Source: Cronobacter universalis NCTC 9529
Lineage (GTDB): Bacteria > Pseudomonadota > Gammaproteobacteria > Enterobacterales > Enterobacteriaceae
Assembly: GCF_001277175.1 (NCBI RefSeq)
Contig: NZ_CP012257.1
Coordinates: forward strand, 1,736,001-1,800,000
Direction of reading: 5' to 3'
DNA: 64,000 nucleotides
Shown here: piece after piece, positions 56,104-64,000 of the stretch
How the letters are laid out: every line of letters starts with the position of its first letter
How positions within the stretch are numbered: the first letter of the stretch is position 1
Program-made: the position numbers and the translations under genes
The notes under the pieces: model-generated
What the model was told of the DNA's origin: nothing
The model's input: only the letters and a program-made list of their open reading frames with translations
Databases searched by the model: none

Positions 56104-56299
56104 CTATTTGTTAGTGAATAAAAGGTTGGCTGTAAAATTACAAAAACCTTACGCAGCGTCAAGCGGAATCGTGTCAATCATTGCGACAAATCAATCCTGT
56201 GGACAAGCTTTGCACGACTGACTCACCTCACTCTTCCTTTTGGGCTCAGGTCCATATGGGGACGCTGACAGGAATTTAAAAGGGCGTCGAAAACAAAAG

Positions 56300-56315
56300 T
56301 GTGATGCTGGTCACA
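56300..56315. promoter_or_regulatory. CRP-binding site between gapA and msrB
   Basis: TGTGA-TGCTGG-TCACA, perfect half-sites. It is about 209 bp from gapA and 120 bp from msrB. CRP control of gapA is known in E. coli. Confidence 0.75.
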
Positions 56316-56435
56316 TTTGCCTGTCTGCTGCATTTTCAGTGCTAAGTTTAGACCAAAAGTGTACGCGTTACTGTTAATGTTTTGTTAGAATATTACAGGT
56401 AATGTAACTGCTTAAACCCCCCGAGATGTCACCTT

Positions 56436-56849
56436 ATGGCCAATCAAAACTCCCAGGACGATCTGAAAAATACCCTGACGGAAATGCAGTTTTACGTCAC
56501 CCAGAATCACGGCACGGAACCGCCGTATACCGGGCGTTTGCTGCATAACAAACGCGATGGCGTCTACCACTGTCTGGTGTGCGATGCGGCGCTGTTTAAC
56601 TCCGGGACCAAGTATGATTCCGGCTGCGGCTGGCCCAGTTTTTACGAGCCGGTGAGCGAAGACGCGATTCGTTATATCAACGACTACTCGCACGGTATGC
56701 AGCGCATTGAGATCCGCTGCGGTAGCTGCGACGCGCACCTGGGGCACGTTTTCCCTGACGGCCCGCAGCCCACCGGCGAGCGCTACTGCGTCAATTCGGC
56801 GTCGCTGAGCTTCACCGATGACGATAACGGCGAGCAAATCAAAGGCTGA
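56436..56849 (+). CDS. msrB: Methionine-R-sulfoxide reductase MsrB
   Basis: A 137-residue enzyme. Zinc ligands CLVCDAAL and [14 protein letters not shown]; fold motif [11 protein letters not shown]; catalytic RYCVNSASL. Repairs R-methionine sulfoxide. Divergent from gapA, as in E. coli. Confidence 0.96.
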   Translation: MANQNSQDDLKNTLTEMQFYVTQNHGTEPPYTGRLLHNKRDGVYHCLVCDAALFNSGTKYDSGCGWPSFYEPVSEDAIRYINDYSHGMQRIEIRCGSCDAHLGHVFPDGPQPTGERYCVNSASLSFTDDDNGEQIKG

Positions 56850-56889
56850 AGAATCGATTCAGCAAATTATTCCACTGGAGCGTGATGTT

Positions 56890-57168
56890 ATGAACCTGGA
56901 AGACCTGATTAGCAGCATGACGCCGGAAGTGTACGAGCGTCTCGCGACCGCCGTTGAACTCGGAAAATGGCCCGACGGCGTGGCGCTCACCCCCGAGCAG
57001 AAAGAGAACAGCCTGCAACTGGTGATGCTCTGGCAGATGCGCCATAACACCAATCCGCAGCATATGACGATCGGCACTGACGGCCAGCTGGTGATGAAAA
57101 GCAAGCAGCAGCTTAAGGCGGAGTTCGGCATTAACCAGCAGCCGATCGCCACGCTTAAGCCAGAGTGA
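56890..57168 (+). CDS. yeaC: YeaC family protein
   Basis: A 92-residue DUF1315 protein: MTPEVYERLATAVELGKWPD, LTPEQKENSLQLVMLWQMRH. The ATG at 56890 matches E. coli (90 residues). Unknown function; close after msrB, so probably cotranscribed. Confidence 0.9.
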   Translation: MNLEDLISSMTPEVYERLATAVELGKWPDGVALTPEQKENSLQLVMLWQMRHNTNPQHMTIGTDGQLVMKSKQQLKAEFGINQQPIATLKPE

Positions 57169-57192
57169 GCTGACGTGTGCTGAAGCATAAAA

Positions 57193-57218
57193 AAGGCCGC
57201 GGATCGCCCGGCGGCCTT
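57193..57218. terminator. Bidirectional terminator yeaC/pncA
   Basis: AAGGCCGC/GCGGCCTT stem with A- and T-runs on the two sides, between convergent yeaC and pncA. Confidence 0.85.
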
Positions 57219-57250
57219 TTCTTTATGTTGCAACGTATGCCTGATGAGGC

Positions 57251-57892
57251 TTACGGCTGGGTTTCGCGCCAGTCGTCGAGCGTATAGAGCGTGGCGCCGC
57301 TCGCCGCCATCTCCTGAAACGCCAGCATACTGGCCTGCGGCGTCAGGTTCACGCCCCGGCAGCCGTCCGTAATCACATTCACCGAATACCCCAGGCTCAG
57401 CGCGTCGAGCGCCGTGTATTTGACGCAGTAGTCGGTGGCAAGCCCCATGACGATCAACTCGCTTACGCCGCGCTCACGCAGCCATGCGTCGAGCGCGGTT
57501 TTCTGACGGTGTCCGTTATCGAAAAACGCGCTGTAGCTGTCGATAGCCGGGTTTTCGCCTTTATAAAAGCGCTGTTCAATGGCTTTCTGGTTCAGGAGCG
57601 GATGGAGCGCCGCGCCCTCGCTCTCCTGAATGCAGTGATCGGGCCACCAGGTTTGCGGCAGGCCGTCGAGCGTGCCTTGCGTGAACGGCTCGGCGTGCTG
57701 AACAGAGGCAAAACTGCCGTGGTTCGCCGGGTGCCAGTCCTGGCTTGCCACCACCGGCTCGCCGCGGCTCTGGCACCATGCAATCATCGCGTTCGCGATA
57801 TCCACCGTGCTGTCGCCTTCCGCGACCGCCAGCGCGCCGCCGGCGCAAAAATCGTTTTGCAGATCCACCAGCAGCAGGGCGCGTGAGTTCAT
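57251..57892 (-). CDS. pncA: Nicotinamidase PncA
   Basis: A 213-residue enzyme that deamidates nicotinamide to nicotinate for NAD salvage. Active Asp in VDLQNDFCAGG, metal-binding QDWHPANHGSFA, catalytic Cys in GLATDYCVKYTALDAL. Follows ansA by 12 bp. Confidence 0.95.
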   Translation of the reverse strand: MNSRALLLVDLQNDFCAGGALAVAEGDSTVDIANAMIAWCQSRGEPVVASQDWHPANHGSFASVQHAEPFTQGTLDGLPQTWWPDHCIQESEGAALHPLLNQKAIEQRFYKGENPAIDSYSAFFDNGHRQKTALDAWLRERGVSELIVMGLATDYCVKYTALDALSLGYSVNVITDGCRGVNLTPQASMLAFQEMAASGATLYTLDDWRETQP

Positions 57893-57904
57893 ACCATGCT
57901 CCTT

Positions 57905-58921
57905 TTAGTCGTCCGGGGTCAGTTCGCCGCGCAGGTTACGCATCATCGCTTCGCGGATCGCCTGCGGCTCCAGCCCCTGGCTTAACAGATAGTGCAGTTT
58001 GGTCAGCGTCGCCTCGACGGTCATGTCGAAGCCGCTGATGACGCCGGCATGGGCCAGCGCGTTGCCGGTGGCGTAGCCGCCCATGTTTACTTTGCCGGAC
58101 ATACACTGCGTCAGGTTAACCACCACAATCCCGCGCGAGCACGCTTCCTGCAACTCTTTCAGGAAATCGCCATGCTGCGGCGCGTTGCCGACGCCGTAAG
58201 AGCGCAGGATCAGCGCCCGCACCGGCTGGCGTAAGAAGTTACGCACCACGTCAGCGGAAATTCCCGGATAAATGGTCACCACGCCGATAGGCTGCGGCGT
58301 AATGGTATGCACGCGCAGTTCGCCGTGGCCGTGTGGGGCAGGCGGCGTATTCAGGCGACGAATATGAATGCCCGCTTCCAGCAGCGGCGGCAGATTAGGG
58401 GAGGCGAAGGCGTCAAAACCATCGGCATGGGCTTTAGTGGTGCGGTTGCCGCGATAGAGCCGGTTGTTGAAGAACAGCGTCACTTCGCTAATCGGGTAGT
58501 TCGCCGCCACGTAGAGGGAGTTCAGCAGGTTGATCTGCCCGTCGGAGCGCAGCTCCGCCAGCGGGATCTGCGAGCCGGTCACAATAACCGGCTTGCTGAG
58601 ATTCTCCAGCATAAACGACAGCGCCGAGGCCGTGAACGCCATCGTATCGGTGCCGTGCAGGATAACAAACCCGTCATACTCATCGTAATGGGCTTTAATG
58701 TCTTCGGCGATATGCTGCCAGTCCTGCGGCGTCATATCGGAGGAGTCCATCAGGGGCGCATATTCGTGAATGGTGAAATCCGGCATTTCGGGGCGGTGGA
58801 ACTCCGGCATCTGCGCCAGCTGCTGCTGGAGATGGCCGGAGACGGGAATGTAGCCGTGTTCGGAGCGTTGCATACCGATGGTGCCGCCGGTATAGGCAAC
58901 GTAAATCGATTTCTTTTGCAT
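57905..58921 (-). CDS. ansA: L-asparaginase I (AnsA)
   Basis: A 338-residue cytoplasmic asparaginase. Thr in YTGGTIGMQRS, and Thr-Asp in LHGTDTMAFTASALSF, make the catalytic site. Starts after the sppA terminator and is coupled with pncA. Confidence 0.95.
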   Translation of the reverse strand: MQKKSIYVAYTGGTIGMQRSEHGYIPVSGHLQQQLAQMPEFHRPEMPDFTIHEYAPLMDSSDMTPQDWQHIAEDIKAHYDEYDGFVILHGTDTMAFTASALSFMLENLSKPVIVTGSQIPLAELRSDGQINLLNSLYVAANYPISEVTLFFNNRLYRGNRTTKAHADGFDAFASPNLPPLLEAGIHIRRLNTPPAPHGHGELRVHTITPQPIGVVTIYPGISADVVRNFLRQPVRALILRSYGVGNAPQHGDFLKELQEACSRGIVVVNLTQCMSGKVNMGGYATGNALAHAGVISGFDMTVEATLTKLHYLLSQGLEPQAIREAMMRNLRGELTPDD

Positions 58922-58979
58922 AGGTTAGCTTTCGTTGTGCATAAACCCGCGCAGTATAGAGGCGCTGCGCAAAAAAATC

Positions 58980-58999
58980 AGCCCGGCGCTGGCCGGGCT
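58980..58999 (-). terminator. sppA terminator
   Basis: AGCCCGGC-CAGC-GCCGGGCT, then GATTTTTTT on the minus strand. Confidence 0.9.
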
Positions 59000-59022
59000 G
59001 TGACAGGGTCGACGCTGACGCG

Positions 59023-60873
59023 TTAGCGCACGTCGCCGCAGGTCAGGCAGAAGGCGTAACGGTTCTGCGGATCGTTAAAGGCGGCGAGCTTATCGCCTTC
59101 CTTCTTGGCCGCCAGCGCCGCATCGGCCACCGGCGCAGGCAGCCAGGCCTGAAGCGCCTGCGGCAGCATCGCGTGCACCGAGCCGGTCAGGTTGGCAATC
59201 ACCATATCGATAAAGCCCGGCTCATCCTGATAGAAATCGAGATGCCAGGTTTTCAGCTTCGCAAGCTCGGCGGCTTTCTTCACGGCGTCGTCGAAATCGC
59301 CGAGGCTGTCCACCAGACCGTTTTGCTTCGCGTCTTCACCCGTCCAGACGTGGCCCTGGGCTATCTGGTCGATCTGCTGCGGCGTTTTGTTACGCGACTG
59401 CGCCACCAGGCCGATAAAGCGCTGATAGCCGTTTTCGATGGTCAACTGCATCAGCTTCTGCACTTCCGGCGGCAGGGCTTTGGTGACCGCCACATCCGCC
59501 AGCGGCGAGGTCGCCACGCCGTCGGTATGCACGCCAATGGAATCCAGACTGTTTTCCACCGTGTTGATAACGCCAAAGATGCCGATAGAGCCGGTGAGCG
59601 TGCTGGGGTTCGCAACGATGTAGTTAGCGGGTGTGGAGATCCAGTAACCGCCGGACGCCGCCATGCCGCCCATCGACACCACCACCGGTTTACCGGCTTC
59701 TTTCGCTGCCGCCAGCTCCTGGCGGATGGTTTCTGAAGCCGTCACGCTGCCGCCCGGGCTGTTCACCCGCAGCACAATGGCTTTCACTTTCGGATCCAGA
59801 CGCGCGTCGCGGATCTGCGCGGCAGTGGTATCGCCGCCGACGTTCCCCGGCGTCTCTTCGCCATCCATGATGGCGCCATTAGCGAACACCACGGCAATGC
59901 TCTCGCCCTGTTCGGACGGCTTGTTCACCGGGTAGTCGTAAATACTGACGGCGCGGAAATCTTTATCCTTGTCGCTCCAGCCAAACTGTTTCACCAGCGC
60001 TTTGTCGATGGCCGCGCTGCTCGCCAGTTCATCCACCAGCTTATTGTCGAGCGCGTATTTCGCGGTATCGCCGCCTGCGGCTTCAAGACCCGCAATCATC
60101 GCCTGAGCGCCAGGGAAGATCTGGCTTGCCGGTACCTGACGGTTAGCCGCGATCGTGCCGAGGTAGTTCTGCCACAGTTCGCCAATCCAGCGGCTGTCGG
60201 CTTCACGGGCGGCGGGCGACATATCGTCGCGGATAAACGGCTCGACGGCGGATTTATAGGTGCCGACGCGGAACACATGCGTGGTCACTTTCAGCTTATC
60301 GAGCAGGGATTTGTAGTAGAGGCCATTGGTGGCGAAGCCGTGCAGATCGACGGTGCCCTGCGGCGAGAGCCAAATCTTGTTGGCGAAGCTCGCGAGGTAA
60401 TACTGGCCCTGGCTGTAGCTTTCGCCGATGGCGTACACCGGTTTGCCGGCGTCGCGGAATTCACGCAGCGCCTTGCCGATATACTGCATCGACGGCTGGT
60501 CGGCGCCGGCGAAATCTTTCAGATCCAGCACGATGCCGGTGATATTGCGGTCGTCTTTCGCCTGGCGGATCGCGTTGACGATATCAAACAGCGAATTTTC
60601 CTGTAAGCGGTCGGAGCTTGCGCCAAAGAGCTGACGGCCCAGCGCGCCAAGCTTATTATTGACCGACGGTTTATCCACCACCACGCCGCTGATATCAAGC
60701 AGCAGCGCGCCGCGTCCGGGCTCAGACGGGCCGCTGTTAAACTGCATCCAGACGCCGACGCACACCAGCACCAGCAGCAGAAACAGCAGATTCATCACCA
60801 GCTCTCTGATGATATTGAGCAGGCGCCAGGTCCACTTAAAGAATCCGGCAATAATTCGCCAAAGGGTACGCAT
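59023..60873 (-). CDS. sppA: Signal peptide peptidase SppA (protease IV)
   Basis: A 616-residue membrane-anchored serine protease. TM at about 24-44 ([20 protein letters not shown]), tandem S49 domains; catalytic Lys in [13 protein letters not shown] and Ser in [15 protein letters not shown]. It degrades cleaved signal peptides. Confidence 0.96.
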   Translation of the reverse strand: MRTLWRIIAGFFKWTWRLLNIIRELVMNLLFLLLVLVCVGVWMQFNSGPSEPGRGALLLDISGVVVDKPSVNNKLGALGRQLFGASSDRLQENSLFDIVNAIRQAKDDRNITGIVLDLKDFAGADQPSMQYIGKALREFRDAGKPVYAIGESYSQGQYYLASFANKIWLSPQGTVDLHGFATNGLYYKSLLDKLKVTTHVFRVGTYKSAVEPFIRDDMSPAAREADSRWIGELWQNYLGTIAANRQVPASQIFPGAQAMIAGLEAAGGDTAKYALDNKLVDELASSAAIDKALVKQFGWSDKDKDFRAVSIYDYPVNKPSEQGESIAVVFANGAIMDGEETPGNVGGDTTAAQIRDARLDPKVKAIVLRVNSPGGSVTASETIRQELAAAKEAGKPVVVSMGGMAASGGYWISTPANYIVANPSTLTGSIGIFGVINTVENSLDSIGVHTDGVATSPLADVAVTKALPPEVQKLMQLTIENGYQRFIGLVAQSRNKTPQQIDQIAQGHVWTGEDAKQNGLVDSLGDFDDAVKKAAELAKLKTWHLDFYQDEPGFIDMVIANLTGSVHAMLPQALQAWLPAPVADAALAAKKEGDKLAAFNDPQNRYAFCLTCGDVR

Positions 60874-61047
60874 TTACTCTCCCTAATCCGTGAATAACGG
60901 GGAACCCCGTAACCTCCCGCTACAGGCGGGACGCCGACAAAGTGTAAATACCACGGGCGGGCTTGTCAGCAGGAAACGCGGGCAGGGTGTAACAAAACAT
61001 ACCGCTGTGTTAATTTTATGAGTAAAAATCATCAAAGGAGAGTTGAG

Positions 61048-61599
61048 ATGGATGCATTAGATATGCTGGTCAACCGCCGCAGCGCCTCACGTCTCGCTGA
61101 GCCTGCGCCAACGGGCGACGCGCTGGAAAACATTCTGCGGGCGGGCCTGCGCGCGCCGGATCACGGCACATTACAGCCATGGCGTTTCTTTATCATTGAA
61201 GGCGAAGGGCGCGAGCGTTTCAGCGCGCTGCTGGAGAAAGCCGCCATCGCTGACGGCCAGGATGAAAAGGCCATCGACAAAGCCCGCAACGCGCCGTTCC
61301 GCGCGCCGCTGATCATTACCGTGGTCGCGCATTGCGAAGAGCACCACAAAGTGCCGCGCTGGGAGCAGGTGGTCAGCGCCGGTTGCGCGGTGATGGCGAT
61401 GCAGATGGCGGCGCTCGCCCAGGGCTTTAACGGCATCTGGCGCAGCGGGCCGTTCACCGATAACGCTTTGGTGCGCGAGGCGTTTGAATGCCGCGAGCAG
61501 GATCAGATTGTCGGTTTTCTCTACCTCGGCACGCCGCAACTGAAGGCCTCCACGACGATTAACCTGCCGGATACCGCCCCCTTCGTGCGTCATTTCTGA
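61048..61599 (+). CDS. ydjA: Nitroreductase-family protein YdjA
   Basis: A 183-residue FMN-binding nitroreductase-fold protein: [10 protein letters not shown] and [20 protein letters not shown] bind FMN phosphate. Start ATG 61048 with SD aaggagagttg. Divergent from sppA. Confidence 0.93.
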   Translation: MDALDMLVNRRSASRLAEPAPTGDALENILRAGLRAPDHGTLQPWRFFIIEGEGRERFSALLEKAAIADGQDEKAIDKARNAPFRAPLIITVVAHCEEHHKVPRWEQVVSAGCAVMAMQMAALAQGFNGIWRSGPFTDNALVREAFECREQDQIVGFLYLGTPQLKASTTINLPDTAPFVRHF

Positions 61600-61750
61600 A
61601 GCCCGCGCGCAAAACTGTCTGGATTGTGAGCGAAAGCGGCGCAATTCAGACAGCCATACTTACCACCCCGTCTTTCTGGCGCTACCATAAGCGCGCTTTA
61701 TTTATCGAATGATAACGATCACCTGATTCTGACCAAACAAGGAGCGGTCC

Positions 61751-62794
61751 ATGAGTGAGCAAGCGATTCGTCTGACCCAGTACAGCCACGGAGCAGGTTG
61801 CGGTTGTAAAATTTCCCCGAAAGTGCTGGAAACCATCCTGCACAGCGATCAGGCGAAGTTTATCGACCCCAACCTGCTTGTCGGCAACGAAACGCGCGAC
61901 GACGCGGCGGTGTACGATCTCGGCAACGGCACGAGCGTTATCAGCACCACGGACTTCTTCATGCCTATCGTGGACAACCCGTTCGATTTTGGCCGAATCG
62001 CTGCGACCAACGCCATCAGCGACATCTACGCGATGGGCGGCAAACCGATCATGGCGATTGCGATCCTCGGCTGGCCGGTTAACACGCTCGCGCCGGAAAT
62101 CGCGCGCGAGGTGGTGGAAGGCGGCCGCTTTGCGTGTCAGCAGGCGGGCATTGCGCTCGCGGGCGGCCATTCCATCGACGCGCCGGAGCCGATTTTCGGC
62201 CTGGCGGTCACCGGCGTCGTGCCGACCGAACGCGTGAAGAAAAACAGTACCGCCGAGGCGGGCTGCAAACTCTTTCTCACCAAACCGCTGGGTATCGGCG
62301 TGCTGACTACCGCTGAGAAAAAATCGCTGCTGCGCCCTGAGCATCAGGGGCTGGCGACAGAAGTCATGTGCACCATGAATAAAGCGGGCGCTGATTTCGC
62401 AGAGATCGACGGCGTGCGGGCGATGACTGACGTGACTGGCTTCGGGCTGCTGGGCCACCTCAGCGAAGTGTGCCAGGGCGCGGGCCTGCAGGCGGAGCTC
62501 TGGTATGAGGCTGTGCCGAAACTGCCGGGCGTGGAAGAATACATCGCGCAGGGCGCGGTGCCGGGCGGCACCAGCCGTAACTTCGCGAGCTACGGCCACC
62601 TGATGGGCGACATGCCGGACGCCTGGCGCAGTTTGCTGTGCGATCCGCAAACCTCCGGCGGCCTGCTGCTGGCGGTGGAGCCAGCAGCAGAAGCGCAGGC
62701 GCAGGCCGTGGCGGCGGAGCATGGCATCACGCTCAGCGCCATCGGCGAGCTGAAAACCGCGCGCGGCGGCCGCCCGATGGTGGAGATTCGCTAA
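61751..62794 (+). CDS. selD: Selenide, water dikinase SelD
   Basis: A 347-residue enzyme making selenophosphate from selenide and ATP. Catalytic Cys17 and Lys20 in [10 protein letters not shown]; Gly-rich [19 protein letters not shown]. Cys replaces Sec here. topB starts 3 bp after the stop. Confidence 0.97.
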   Translation: MSEQAIRLTQYSHGAGCGCKISPKVLETILHSDQAKFIDPNLLVGNETRDDAAVYDLGNGTSVISTTDFFMPIVDNPFDFGRIAATNAISDIYAMGGKPIMAIAILGWPVNTLAPEIAREVVEGGRFACQQAGIALAGGHSIDAPEPIFGLAVTGVVPTERVKKNSTAEAGCKLFLTKPLGIGVLTTAEKKSLLRPEHQGLATEVMCTMNKAGADFAEIDGVRAMTDVTGFGLLGHLSEVCQGAGLQAELWYEAVPKLPGVEEYIAQGAVPGGTSRNFASYGHLMGDMPDAWRSLLCDPQTSGGLLLAVEPAAEAQAQAVAAEHGITLSAIGELKTARGGRPMVEIR

Positions 62795-62797
62795 TCG

Positions 62798-64000
62798 ATG
62801 CGGTTGTTTATTGCCGAAAAGCCCAGCCTGGGGCGCGCCATCGCCGACGTGTTGCCGAAACCGCACCGCCGGGGCGACGGGTTTATTGAGTGCGGGAACG
62901 GCCAGGTGGTCACCTGGTGCGTCGGACACCTGCTGGAGCAGGCGCAGCCGGACGCCTATGACAGCCGCTATGGCCGCTGGAATCTCGCCGACTTACCCAT
63001 CGTGCCGGAAAAGTGGCAGCTTCAGCCGAAACCGTCGGTCGCAAAGCAGCTCAATGTGATTAAAAAGCTGCTGCGCGAGGCGCAGGAGATTGTTCACGCA
63101 GGCGACCCGGATCGCGAAGGGCAACTGCTGGTGGACGAAGTGCTCGACTACCTGCAACTGCCCGCGGAAAAGCGCCAGCAGGTGCGTCGTTGCCTGATTA
63201 ACGATCTCAACCCGCAGGCGGTGGAGCGCGCCATCGATAAGCTGCGAGAGAACCGCGAGTTCGTGCCGCTCAGCACCTCGGCGCTCGCCCGCGCCCGCGC
63301 CGACTGGCTGTACGGCATTAACATGACGCGCGCCTGGACGCTGCTCGGGCAGAACGCGGGCTATCAGGGCGTGCTCTCGGTAGGCCGCGTCCAGACGCCC
63401 GTGCTGGGGCTGGTGGTGCGGCGCGACGAAGAGATTGAAAACTTCGTCGCCAAAGATTTCTTTGAGGTCAAAGCGCACATCGTTACGCCCGCGCAGGAGC
63501 GCTTCACCGCGCTCTGGCAGCCGAGCGAGGCCTGCGAGCCGTATCAGGATGAAGAAGGGCGGCTCCTCAACCGCGCGCTGGCGGAGCATGTCGTTAAGCG
63601 CATTGAAGGACAGCCTGCGGTTGTCACCAGCTACAACGACAAGCGCGAAAGCGAAGCCGCGCCGCTGCCGTTCTCCCTCTCGACGCTGCAAATCGAGGCC
63701 GCCAGACGTTTCAACCTGAGCGCGCAGATGGTGCTGGATATCTGCCAGAAGCTGTACGAAACCCACAAACTCATTACGTATCCGCGCTCCGACTGCCGCT
63801 ACCTGCCGGAAGAACACTTCGCGGGCCGCCATGCGGTGCTGAAGGCGATAGGCGTACACGCGCCGGATCTCCTGCCGCAGCCCGCGGTCGATCCTGAGCG
63901 CCGCAACCGCTGCTGGGATGACAAAAAAGTGGACGCGCACCACGCTATTATCCCCACAGCGCGCAGCGCGCCCGCGTCGCTCTCTGACGGCGAGGCGAAA
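62798..64000 (+). CDS. topB: DNA topoisomerase III TopB (5' part)
   Basis: A type IA topoisomerase, truncated by the window edge after 401 codons. [46 protein letters not shown]. Active-site Tyr328 in [13 protein letters not shown]. Directly behind selD (3 bp), as in E. coli. Confidence 0.97.
   Translation, partial: MRLFIAEKPSLGRAIADVLPKPHRRGDGFIECGNGQVVTWCVGHLLEQAQPDAYDSRYGRWNLADLPIVPEKWQLQPKPSVAKQLNVIKKLLREAQEIVHAGDPDREGQLLVDEVLDYLQLPAEKRQQVRRCLINDLNPQAVERAIDKLRENREFVPLSTSALARARADWLYGINMTRAWTLLGQNAGYQGVLSVGRVQTPVLGLVVRRDEEIENFVAKDFFEVKAHIVTPAQERFTALWQPSEACEPYQDEEGRLLNRALAEHVVKRIEGQPAVVTSYNDKRESEAAPLPFSLSTLQIEAARRFNLSAQMVLDICQKLYETHKLITYPRSDCRYLPEEHFAGRHAVLKAIGVHAPDLLPQPAVDPERRNRCWDDKKVDAHHAIIPTARSAPASLSDGEAK

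Noticed and set aside
61682..62929. 415-codon minus-strand frame opposite selD
   Set aside because: Shadow of selD, rich in H/R/A with no motif.

Overview
The window is chromosomal DNA of an enterobacterium. Nearly every core gene is readable as a close E. coli homologue, in two syntenic runs: nudJ-rluE-icd on the left, and the yeaO/yeaN/yeaL/yoaI/yeaK ... yeaH/yeaG/mipA/yeaD/gapA/msrB/yeaC/pncA/ansA/sppA/ydjA/selD/topB block on the right. In E. coli K-12 these runs lie far apart. Their proximity here, together with the QueH, CspH/YmcF and VirK-like genes between them, points to another Enterobacteriaceae genus. Cronobacter or a close relative is my tentative guess; I could not test it.

Layout. 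1-2131: nudJ (partial), rluE and icd. 1963-23121: a roughly 21-kb genomic island integrated at the 3' end of icd, bounded by two 169-bp copies of the icd 3' end that differ at two positions. It holds, in order, a decayed tyrosine integrase, a second recombinase fragment, a copper-resistance module (DUF305 protein, pcoSRDCBA, a short PcoE-like protein, a Cys-rich DUF326 copper-binding protein with an apparent frameshift), a 5'-truncated umuC, an uncharacterised uptake and hydrolysis locus (ABC importer / glycerophosphodiesterase / ROK regulator / 2H phosphoesterase), four small lipoproteins in tandem and a KTSC protein. 23122-25560: an AT-rich tail carrying a second copy of the integrase-arm-like repeats, a broken Ail-like gene, a 44-residue membrane peptide and an orphan flippase. 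I read it as the remnant of a second element inserted in tandem.

25590-33803: an accessory chromosomal stretch with two divergent LysR regulator/enzyme pairs (NmrA-like reductase, alpha/beta hydrolase), a VOC protein, a periplasmic protein, ChrA chromate transporter and an APH-like kinase. 34057-43689: chemotaxis genes (an MCP and cheV, both with sigma-28-type promoters), YnfU-like zinc protein, queH, a cold-shock operon (csp-ymcF), several very small acidic or basic proteins, a DUF4303/HEAT protein, a VirK/YbjX protein and a DUF488 protein. 43897-53000: a glutaminase-like protein, yeaN, yeaL, yoaI, yeaK, a KGG stress protein, a CSS-EAL phosphodiesterase, and the yeaG-yeaH pair with a sigma-54 promoter. 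53272-64000: mipA to topB (partial), all ordinary core genes.

The least described part is 13162-20011. A divergent pair of transcription units sits around two matching palindromes. One arm imports an unknown solute; the other carries two different phosphodiesterase-type enzymes and their probable regulator. My inference is scavenging of an organic phosphodiester. The substrate is unknown.
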